From NCBI GenBank assembly GCA_937951455.1, contig CALFBU010000262.1, positions 1 to 5,330 on the forward strand: 5,330 nt of DNA, written 5' to 3'. Shown in pieces: positions 1 through 5,186 of this stretch (positions are counted from its first letter, which is position 1; the number at the start of each line of letters is the position of its first letter). The notes under the pieces are model-generated. The model did no database searches. It was not told the DNA's origin and worked only from the letters and a program-made list of their open reading frames with translations. Origin of the DNA: an uncultured Rhizobiaceae group bacterium. GTDB lineage: Bacteria; Pseudomonadota; Alphaproteobacteria; Rhizobiales; Rhizobiaceae. Position numbers and translations under genes: made by a program.

Positions 1-755
1 GCAATGCAAGTGACTTTCACGACTTGGCGCTTTACCTTGCAAGTTCCGAGGGCGGCAACCGACGAGTTGTATCCATAGATTGTCGAGGACGCGGGCAATC
101 TGAGTATGACAGAGATTGGCAAAACTACACGCTTTCCGTCGAAGCTGAAGATACAATAGACATATTAACCGCACTTGGCTTGGGTGAAGTAAACTTCATT
201 GGTTCGTCGCGTGGTGCGCTTATCATCATGATGTTAGCCACCATGCGGCCAGGCATCATAAAGTCTGTAGTTTTAAACGATATTGGTCCGGTGATTGATG
301 CGACTGGACTGGTCAGAATCTGGCGCACTTATGAGAGTGAAAGCCTGCCATCATCCTTTGAGGAAGCAGCCCAGTTGCGTGAACGTTTGGGCAAGTCGAC
401 CTCGCCTGCATTTTCAAAAGATGAATGGGAAAAGGAAGCGAGACGGCTTTACAAGCTTGAAAATGGCAAACTTGTCTTACAGTTTGACAAAAAGCTTTTA
501 ACGAGTCTTCGCTCTATAAATCTTGATGAACGCCTGCCTGACATGTGGCCGGATTTTGCTGCTTTGATCCGAATTCCTACGCTTGCAATTCGCGCGGAAA
601 ACACGGACATCCTGTCACAAGAAACCTTCGATGCCATGCAAATGCTTCATCCCAAAATGAAAACAGTTATCGCTACAGGTCAAAATCACGCCCCTATATT
701 AAGTGTTGGCGGGCTGGATAAACAAATAGCAGAATTTCTTAAATCGCAGCTTTAA
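1..755 (+). CDS. Alpha/beta hydrolase fold protein, 5'-truncated by the window edge
   Basis: A serine-type hydrolase of the alpha/beta fold; the substrate cannot be told from sequence. The frame is open from base 3 and reads N-A-S-D-F-H-D before the TTG at 24. This resembles the segment after the oxyanion HG motif in this family, so the true start lies left of the window and TTG 24 is not the start. Visible landmarks are the D-x-R-G-x-G-x-S strand/turn (nt 78-101), the nucleophile elbow G-S-S-R-G with catalytic Ser at nt 207-209, a helical cap region (about nt 320-540), the likely catalytic Asp in AENTDILS (nt 606-608), and the catalytic His in GQNHAP (nt 687-689). The triad order and spacing are normal, so the enzyme looks intact apart from the missing N-terminus. 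It converges on the minus-strand operon and shares its terminator. The family is confident; the specific activity (esterase, lactonase or other) is unknown. Confidence 0.9.
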   Translation, partial: NASDFHDLALYLASSEGGNRRVVSIDCRGRGQSEYDRDWQNYTLSVEAEDTIDILTALGLGEVNFIGSSRGALIIMMLATMRPGIIKSVVLNDIGPVIDATGLVRIWRTYESESLPSSFEEAAQLRERLGKSTSPAFSKDEWEKEARRLYKLENGKLVLQFDKKLLTSLRSINLDERLPDMWPDFAALIRIPTLAIRAENTDILSQETFDAMQMLHPKMKTVIATGQNHAPILSVGGLDKQIAEFLKSQL

Positions 756-785
756 GCTTTTAATTTTCAAACGAAAGATACAAAA

Positions 786-813
786 AAGCCCGCTTAATTT
801 CTTAAGCGGGCTT
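786..813. terminator. Bidirectional intrinsic terminator between convergent genes
   Basis: A perfect 12-bp stem (786-797 pairs with 802-813, core AAGCCCGCTTAA) closes a 4-nt loop (TTTC). On the plus strand it is followed by a T-rich run ending in TTTTT at 818-822. On the minus strand the A-run at 782-787 gives six U residues. It lies 31 nt after the hydrolase stop and 21 nt after the stop of the minus-strand operon, so it can end both transcripts. Confidence 0.92.
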
Positions 814-834
814 ATTATTTTTATACGGGTGGCC

Positions 835-1710
835 TTACTTTTTAGTCTTGCGACTGGAAGTAATCTCTCCACGTTCAACACGCTTGGCGTGTTCTGTCAT
901 GCCACCTTTTGCCAGAACCTTGGATTCAGCGACCCAGTTCTCACGTTCAGGACGACCAGGGAAACCGATCTCGTTACCGATCCAAGTTTCGTTCGCAGCA
1001 GTCCATTTGGCAATCTGATCGAACTTGTAAATACCAAGTGCGAACAGCTTCTTCTCAAGCGCATTACCAACACCGTCGATCAATGTCAGATTATCACCAC
1101 CGCCAGCGGGAGCCTTGCTCATGACGGAAGGTTTTTTACCCATATCACCCGCTTTGGCTTTCCCTTTTGATGAGTCGACTTCGCCTTTGTCTACACGTTT
1201 GGCAAATGCAGTCGTTCCACCTTTTGCAAGAACCTTGGCTTGTTTCACCCACTCTTCACGCTCAATGCGACCAGGGAAGGCAAGACGATTACCCATTTCG
1301 CGTTGATCTTTTGCAGACCAGGCCGCGATCTGGGCAAAGGCTGTTACACCAACGTTGTTCAAACGGCCTTCGTTTTGAGGGCCGATACCCTTGATACGTT
1401 TTAGGTCATCTTTTTGTGCAGGCGCTGCAGGTTTAGGCTTCGGCTTGGAAACCTTGGCTTTCGGCTTTGGCGCAGGCGCAGGCTTTGCAACAGGCTTAGG
1501 CGCTGGTGCAGGAGCTGCAACTGGCATCGGTTTTGGCTCAGGTTTAGGCTCTACCTTTGGCGCAACCGCAGCAGCTGCTGCAATTGGCGCTGCTGCAACA
1601 GCCGCTTTCTCTGGTGCCGCAAACATGCGATGTAAAACACATCCGATGATACACCCAAGAATATAGGCAATTGCCATTAGCAAGAGTGACTGGATAATAA
1701 ACATTGTCAT
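835..1710 (-). CDS. Membrane-anchored protein with Pro/Ala/Lys linker and two helix-hairpin-helix (H3TH-like) domains
   Basis: 291 aa, starting at ATG 1710 behind a GAAGGG Shine-Dalgarno (1720-1725) with 9-nt spacing. Residues 4-27 form one transmembrane helix with a GxxxG motif (G19, G23). HRM plus later lysines follow it, so N-out/C-in is predicted and the rest should be cytoplasmic. Residues 31-100 are a low-complexity Ala/Pro/Lys linker. Two tandem modules follow at about 101-182 and 206-287. Each has a helix-hairpin-helix turn (KGIGP at 107-111; DGVG at 212-215), an IAxW helix, a FPGRxERExWV segment, KVLAKGG, and a tail like AKRVxxGExxSS. This domain type is known from alphaproteobacterial proteins, where it is fused to NuoE or L21 and often annotated as 5' nuclease- or NADH dehydrogenase-like. 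No nuclease active site is visible, so a binding role is more likely. It is the last gene of the operon, 19 nt after the 33-aa gene. The function is unknown. Confidence 0.85.
   Translation of the reverse strand: MTMFIIQSLLLMAIAYILGCIIGCVLHRMFAAPEKAAVAAAPIAAAAAVAPKVEPKPEPKPMPVAAPAPAPKPVAKPAPAPKPKAKVSKPKPKPAAPAQKDDLKRIKGIGPQNEGRLNNVGVTAFAQIAAWSAKDQREMGNRLAFPGRIEREEWVKQAKVLAKGGTTAFAKRVDKGEVDSSKGKAKAGDMGKKPSVMSKAPAGGGDNLTLIDGVGNALEKKLFALGIYKFDQIAKWTAANETWIGNEIGFPGRPERENWVAESKVLAKGGMTEHAKRVERGEITSSRKTKK
850..1410 (-). repeat. Tandem duplication of the helix-hairpin-helix module inside the 291-aa protein
   Basis: Two copies of a roughly 82-residue module (about nt 1165-1410 and 850-1095) share the order hairpin, IAxW, PGRxERExWV, KVLAKGG, AKRV, GE and SS. 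The DNA is still similar: bases 904-966 and 1219-1281 agree at roughly three quarters of positions by eye. This indicates internal duplication of the whole module, including its C-terminal tail. Confidence 0.75.
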
Positions 1711-1719
1711 AATACTATT

Positions 1720-1725
1720 CCCTTC
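1720..1725 (-). promoter_or_regulatory. Shine-Dalgarno of the 291-aa gene, fixes ATG 1710
   Basis: GAAGGG on the minus strand lies 9 nt before ATG 1710 and within 5 nt of the stop codon of the 33-aa gene. It supports this start over TTG 1767, which has no Shine-Dalgarno and lies inside the upstream small gene. ATG 1704, two codons further in, is possible but less well spaced. Confidence 0.75.
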
Positions 1726-1729
1726 TCTC

Positions 1730-1831
1730 TTAACGTTGTTTTCTAGGTTCAGATGTAATCCAGCCAACTACCAGCCCTATGATGAAGGCTATTAGCAGAA
1801 AGAGGAAAAGTTGTTCGATTAAATAGAACAT
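1730..1831 (-). CDS. 33-aa single-helix membrane protein (small ORF)
   Basis: A 33-codon gene from ATG 1831 to TAA 1730-1732 in the middle of a three-gene operon. Its Shine-Dalgarno AAGGAGG lies 9 nt upstream and overlaps the stop codon of the OmpA-like gene, which strongly suggests it is translated and coupled. The peptide begins MFYLIEQ, carries one hydrophobic helix (about residues 8-25, only Leu, Ile, Phe, Val, Ala and Gly plus a terminal Trp), and ends in a polar, basic tail (SEPRKQR). It has a GLVVG (GxxxG) helix-packing motif at 19-23. The positive tail predicts N-out/C-in. An ungapped alignment with the N-terminal helix of the downstream 291-aa protein gives about 9 of 25 identities, including Q7, the IA pair at 14-15 and both glycines. 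It could be an assembly partner or regulator of its neighbours; the function is unknown. The name of any family could not be recalled. Confidence 0.8.
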   Translation of the reverse strand: MFYLIEQLFLFLLIAFIIGLVVGWITSEPRKQR

Positions 1832-1840
1832 ATGATGTGT

Positions 1841-1848
1841 CCTCCTTA
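1841..1848 (-). promoter_or_regulatory. Stop/Shine-Dalgarno overlap (TAAGGAGG) coupling the OmpA-like gene to the 33-aa gene
   Basis: The TAA stop of the OmpA-like gene (1846-1848) is the first part of TAAGGAGG. The near-perfect Shine-Dalgarno lies 9 nt before ATG 1831. Ribosomes ending on the long gene sit on the start region of the small one, so translational coupling is expected. Confidence 0.85.
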
Positions 1849-4770
1849 CTTAATCACGTTGAATTCGATGCGGCGGTTTTGAGCGCGCCCATCACGGTTT
1901 TTGTTTGAAGCGATAGGTTGTGTTTCACCATAACCTTTTGCATCCAGCCTTGAAGCGTCAACACCAGCATTTGCCAGATATGTCTTCACTGCATTTGCAC
2001 GTGCTTCACTGAGTTCCTGGTTATAAGCGTCACGACCTCTTGAGTCTGTATGACCACCAATTTCCATGCGAACTGCAGGACACTCGTTGGCTGCTTTTGC
2101 AACTGCATCCAATACGCCTTCAGAGTCTGATTTGATAACTGCTTTATCAGTTTCAAACAGGATCTTTTGACCATCGATGGCGGATGCAATTAGTGCCTGA
2201 CATGCATCTGCATCAACAGATGGTGCAGCAGGCGCTGGCGCAGGTTCTGGTTTCGGGAACAAAATATTTGTTGTTCCAGTAAATCCAGCAGGCAGACGCT
2301 TTTGAACGATTTTATCAATCAAATTCTTGATGTTCTCGTTCTTTGCGCGACCTGACACTGAAAGTGTATTGCCGACAACATTACCTTGTCCTGCTTCCAG
2401 TAGTCTGACCTGTGATGTTACAAGCTTAAGCGCATCGTCAAACCCATCAGGCTTGCCTTGTGCGATAACTTGCTTGTCAGCCGCTTCGCCGCCAAGTGTT
2501 TTGTTTACCATTGCGACTGTCGCAGCTTTTGCAGCATCATCTACAACATTACCGCGAACAGTAATGCCTGATGCTTGTTTTGAAACACTCCAGCGATATG
2601 GATCAGCAGTTGGTACAACTGGCTCAGGTGCAGGCTCAGGCTTTGGAAACAGAATGTTTGTTGAGCCCGAGTAGCCAACTGGAAGCGCATTTGAAATCGT
2701 TGAATTGATTTCATTTGCAATTGCTTCACTTGAAGCGCGACCATTCACAGAAACCGTTTGTCCGATGATATTGCCTTGACCAGCTTCAAGTCTTTTAACT
2801 TGATTAGTCACAATGCGTCGAACCACATCGAAACTGTCAGGCTTGCCAGATGCAATTGTCTGTTTATCCGTCACATCGGAAACACCGAGTGAAGACTTCA
2901 CAATAGAAACAATTCCATCGCCATCAGCCTTATCTGCAACATTACCTGATACGCTAACGCCAGACTTAACTTTACTTACGCTCCAGCGATAAGGGTCAGC
3001 AACAGGAGCTGCAGGTGGTTCTGGTGCAGGTGCCGGTTCTGGTGCACTGATTGCTTCGCTAGCCAGTTTCATGCCGCCTGGTAGACCTGCTTGGATATCA
3101 GCAACCGCAGCATCACGAACTTCGATAGAAGCAGCATTACCTGAAATGCTATAGTTACCATCAATGATAGACATGTTGCCATCGTTCAAGGAACCTAATT
3201 GACGAATGCCGTAACCAGTAGCACTTGCCCAGGTAACACCTTGAGCAACACCATCAGCCAATCTGAGTTCGTCAACAACTTCAAAACCAGCGTTCGCTTC
3301 TTTTGCAATCGAAACGGCTGTTGCTCTTGCATTGTCATTTTGAACATAACCGGAAAGCGTGATTTTGTTATCAGCTTTTACTGCACTAAAGCGGTAAGGC
3401 TTGACGATTGGCGGTAACACCGATGCGTTTAAGCTCACCCCTTCTGGCGCATTATCCGCTGCAGCGATTGCAGCGTCGTAGGCTTCAAAGGACTGCGCAC
3501 GACCCGTGATGGTAAGATTATCATCAACCATCTTGGCTTCACCAGATGAAAAGTTTTTCAACATATCAAGGCTGTAACCTGTTGCAGGATCATATTGTGC
3601 AGTTTCACCACCAGCAATTTTCAATTGATTATCAATCGTTGCAGACGGGAAGACAGATTTTGCATTTTCTTCTATGCGATCTCTGGCTGCAGTCCCTGGC
3701 GCAAAACCTGATAAAACAATTGCCTGTCCGTCTTTGCTTGCATTCCACTCATATGGTGAAACACCTGTTGGCTGAATATTGTTTTCAGCAAGCTCATAAC
3801 CTTCTGTCAGATTAGAAATATTGGCTTGCGCAGCTTCAAATTCCGCTGGTGATTTTGCAACACCTGAAATAGAAAACTTATTATCCGAGAATGAAGCTCT
3901 CCCTTGTGTAAATCCAGGAAAGAACCCTGTTGCGTATTTGGCAGCATCGGAAATATTATCTGGTGCGCCTTCAGCGATACGAATGTTATTCGTAATGGTC
4001 GCTTCTGGAAGTTGTTCTTTTACAGATGCTTCAACCGCGTTGCGGTCATCTGCATTAGGTGCAAAGCCACTTAGCGTAACTGCACTGCCATCATAATCGG
4101 CCATCCATTCATATGGTGATGCTGTTGGCGGTGTAATCTCAGCTTCAACAACTTTGCCATCAGCAGGAACAGTTCCTGAAAGATTTGCAAGGGCTGCATC
4201 GTAACTATCGAAGCTGGATGCAACGCCTGTGACAGAGATATCAGCGTCCGATACAGATGCAACACCAGTTGTCAGGCCACCAAGCTCGCCAATAGAGAAT
4301 TTTGCCCAATCCGCAAAACCTTCATTTGCGCCCCTTGCCAATGTCATTTGGTCATCAATTGTTGCATCAGGTGCTGCAGCTTTTGCGCTTTCGACAATTT
4401 CAGCACGTACATCATCGTTTGGTACATTGCCTGTCAAGACTACTTTGCCATCAGATTTCGTTGCGTTGAGTGCAAATGGAGAAGCAATAGCGAGCAGACC
4501 ACTTGCGTCTGAAACAATGCGAACATCGTAGGCTTCATCTGCAATTTGTAATGCAGCTGCCGCCGCTTCTGGTGAAGGTGCAGTGCCTGACAGAGTCAAG
4601 TCACGGCCATCCAGGCTAACATCGGCCCAAGAGTGTTCTGTTTGTAGATCTTGCAACGCCTTCGCTGTCAGATCATCCTGCACCACATCAGCTTTGAACC
4701 AGGTTGATAGCGCGGTTAGTATAACAACCGCGAAAATCCCGGGCCAAATCCATTTTTTCCAATTACACAT
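1846..4770 (-). CDS. Giant BON-repeat / OmpA peptidoglycan-binding protein, inner-membrane anchored
   Basis: 974 aa. ATG 4770 is the first start after an in-frame TAG at 4786-4788 and has an AGGGAG Shine-Dalgarno (4782-4787). NWKKW is followed by an uncleaved-looking transmembrane helix (about 8-25), predicting N-in with the rest in the periplasm. Residues 45-850 are BON-like beta-alpha units with (L/I/V)(S/T)G cores: one half unit (about 45-96), then six paired units of 119-135 aa starting near 97, 218, 338, 457, 592 and 723, mostly opened by (S/K/D)PY(E/R)W. Pro/Glu/Ala-rich linkers sit at 576-591, 709-722 and 839-850. Residues 855-974 are an OmpA C-terminal domain with GHTDSRG (D909), LSEARA (R924) and NRRIEF, the residues that bind meso-diaminopimelate in this family. 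C856 and C897 may form a disulfide. No outer-membrane barrel is present. It leads a three-gene operon. The plan (helix, BON, OmpA) resembles mycobacterial ArfA but with far more repeats. Confidence 0.9.
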   Translation of the reverse strand: MCNWKKWIWPGIFAVVILTALSTWFKADVVQDDLTAKALQDLQTEHSWADVSLDGRDLTLSGTAPSPEAAAAALQIADEAYDVRIVSDASGLLAIASPFALNATKSDGKVVLTGNVPNDDVRAEIVESAKAAAPDATIDDQMTLARGANEGFADWAKFSIGELGGLTTGVASVSDADISVTGVASSFDSYDAALANLSGTVPADGKVVEAEITPPTASPYEWMADYDGSAVTLSGFAPNADDRNAVEASVKEQLPEATITNNIRIAEGAPDNISDAAKYATGFFPGFTQGRASFSDNKFSISGVAKSPAEFEAAQANISNLTEGYELAENNIQPTGVSPYEWNASKDGQAIVLSGFAPGTAARDRIEENAKSVFPSATIDNQLKIAGGETAQYDPATGYSLDMLKNFSSGEAKMVDDNLTITGRAQSFEAYDAAIAAADNAPEGVSLNASVLPPIVKPYRFSAVKADNKITLSGYVQNDNARATAVSIAKEANAGFEVVDELRLADGVAQGVTWASATGYGIRQLGSLNDGNMSIIDGNYSISGNAASIEVRDAAVADIQAGLPGGMKLASEAISAPEPAPAPEPPAAPVADPYRWSVSKVKSGVSVSGNVADKADGDGIVSIVKSSLGVSDVTDKQTIASGKPDSFDVVRRIVTNQVKRLEAGQGNIIGQTVSVNGRASSEAIANEINSTISNALPVGYSGSTNILFPKPEPAPEPVVPTADPYRWSVSKQASGITVRGNVVDDAAKAATVAMVNKTLGGEAADKQVIAQGKPDGFDDALKLVTSQVRLLEAGQGNVVGNTLSVSGRAKNENIKNLIDKIVQKRLPAGFTGTTNILFPKPEPAPAPAAPSVDADACQALIASAIDGQKILFETDKAVIKSDSEGVLDAVAKAANECPAVRMEIGGHTDSRGRDAYNQELSEARANAVKTYLANAGVDASRLDAKGYGETQPIASNKNRDGRAQNRRIEFNVIK
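2224..2997 (-). repeat. Two closely similar BON-pair repeats with identical linker ends
   Basis: The last two paired units (residues 592-722, nt 2605-2997, and residues 723-849, nt 2224-2604) are the most alike in the protein. Both start DPYRWSVSK, contain GKPD, LEAGQGN and GRA, and end TNILFPKPEPAP. Roughly half of positions are identical by eye, well above the other pairs. This points to a more recent duplication of one unit plus its proline-rich spacer. Confidence 0.75.
2998..4482 (-). repeat. Four older, diverged BON-pair repeats
   Basis: Units start near residues 97, 218, 338 and 457 (nt 4482, 4119, 3759 and 3402), each about 120 aa except the last, which is lengthened by a proline-rich tail. 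Each has an A half (PY(E/R)x, then LSGxxPN, a helix, ATIxN, and IAxG) and a B half ((I/L)(S/T)(I/V)(S/T)G, a helix with AA, then PP). The regular period of 119-121 residues in the first three is striking. Confidence 0.7.
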
Positions 4771-4854
4771 GATAAAATTGTCTCCCTATTCATGCAATTG
4801 CAAGACCTAGGAACACTCATAGGAGGCTGTTCATTTTTATTAATTCCCCTCATG

Positions 4855-4879
4855 AATGTATTAAATAGGCCAATACATT
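4855..4879. promoter_or_regulatory. Perfect inverted repeat, possible operator or 5'UTR hairpin
   Basis: AATGTATT (4855-4862) and AATACATT (4872-4879) are exact inverted copies separated by 9 nt. The site lies about 85-110 nt before the ATG of the BON/OmpA gene. It could be a dimeric regulator site, or, if transcription starts upstream, a weak hairpin in the leader. The arms are AT-rich, so chance is not excluded. Confidence 0.35.
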
Positions 4880-4897
4880 TCGTACGTATGCAAAAAG

Positions 4898-4913
4898 TTT
4901 ACATAGCGTTAAC
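4898..4913 (+). promoter_or_regulatory. CtrA-like box, one mismatch
   Basis: TTTA-N7-TTAAC matches the alphaproteobacterial CtrA consensus TTAA-N7-TTAAC with one mismatch. It lies about 130-145 nt before the operon's first ATG, close to where a start site is guessed. Such AT-rich matches occur often by chance, so this is only a candidate. Confidence 0.25.
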
Positions 4914-4918
4914 TACAC

Positions 4919-4946
4919 ATAACAATGAAATGTTGCGGAAAATCAA
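4919..4946 (-). promoter_or_regulatory. Candidate promoter of the three-gene operon
   Basis: On the minus strand, TTGATT (4941-4946) and TGTTAT (4919-4924) are separated by 16 nt and match the -35 and -10 consensus at four of six positions each. Transcription would start near 4912, giving a leader of about 140 nt that includes the inverted repeat at 4855-4879. It is weak, and other AT-rich placements are possible. Confidence 0.25.
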
Positions 4947-5059
4947 GGTAAAAATCAGTTAATTCAGCCAAAAATGGATAAAACAATACGTAAGTAGCTA
5001 GCAACTAAGCTAGATTCTTCGTTTAATTTTCAGAAAAATTTGAATATGTGCAAAAAGGA

Positions 5060-5087
5060 CTTGTGTTCATAAACCATCCATCATATC
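5060..5087 (+). promoter_or_regulatory. Candidate promoter of tRNA-Ser
   Basis: CTTGTG (5060-5065) and CATATC (5082-5087), spaced by 16 nt, resemble the alphaproteobacterial CTTGAC / CTATAT promoter pattern. They end 9 nt before the mature tRNA 5' end, implying a very short leader. Confidence 0.35.
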
Positions 5088-5096
5088 CGTGTCAGT

Positions 5097-5186
5097 GGAT
5101 AGGTGGCCGAGTGGTCGAAGGCGCTCCCCTGCTAAGGGAGTAGGCGGGTAACCGTCTCGAGGGTTCGAATCCCTTCCTGTCCGCCA
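5097..5186 (+). tRNA. tRNA-Ser(GCU)
   Basis: A complete class II tRNA of 90 nt that inserts serine at AGC and AGU codons. The acceptor stem GGATAGG (5097-5103) pairs with CCTGTCC (5176-5182) with one G-U pair, followed by discriminator G5183 and an encoded CCA (5184-5186). The anticodon stem is CTCCC/GGGAG (5124-5128, 5136-5140) with loop CTGCTAA, giving anticodon GCU at 5131-5133. The long variable arm (5141-5158) is typical of tRNA-Ser. The T arm is GAGGG, TTCGAAT, CCCTT (5159-5175). It is divergent from the operon. No clear GC-rich terminator follows. Confidence 0.97.

Larger units (their letters stand above)
4771..5096. other. Gene-free intergenic region between the operon and the divergent tRNA gene
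   Basis: About 326 bases without a credible coding frame; stops are frequent on both strands. It is clearly more AT-rich than the genes. It must hold the promoter of the minus-strand operon and of the plus-strand tRNA. Structures seen are the 8-bp inverted repeat at 4855-4879, a CtrA-like box at 4898-4913 and a short 5-bp hairpin at 4998-5013 (CTAGC/GCTAG, 6-nt loop). No strong terminator or RNA gene was recognised. Confidence 0.7.

Noticed and set aside
24..26. TTG 24 as the start of the hydrolase gene
   Set aside because: The frame stays open to the left edge and encodes family-like residues before it; the normal N-terminal strand and oxyanion motif would be missing.
829..1170. Plus-strand 113-codon frame after the terminator
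   Set aside because: Antisense to the second helix-hairpin-helix module and begins inside a terminator-flanked gap; shadow frame.
1391..1666. Plus-strand Gly/Ala/Phe-rich frame of 91 codons
   Set aside because: It is the antisense of the Pro/Ala/Lys linker, where biased codons remove stops; it has no Shine-Dalgarno and its composition is an artefact.
1711..1767. Upstream extension of the 291-aa protein to a TTG at 1767
   Set aside because: It would overlap the 33-aa gene, lacks a Shine-Dalgarno, and would put a polar stretch before a helix that already starts well at ATG 1710.
2327..2674. Plus-strand 115-codon frame inside the BON/OmpA gene
   Set aside because: It lies fully antisense to a well-supported repeat protein; no ribosome site or recognisable domain.
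1846..4770. Classical outer-membrane OmpA porin
   Set aside because: There is no beta-barrel region and no cleavable signal peptide; the N-terminus looks like a membrane anchor and the body is BON-like repeats.
4810..4831. GGAAC-N14-GTT resembling an extracytoplasmic sigma factor promoter
   Set aside because: The spacing is too short for the EcfG pattern and it points away from the operon.
4998..5013. CTAGC-N6-GCTAG hairpin as a terminator
   Set aside because: Only a 5-bp stem with no clean T-run; no upstream plus-strand gene for it to end.
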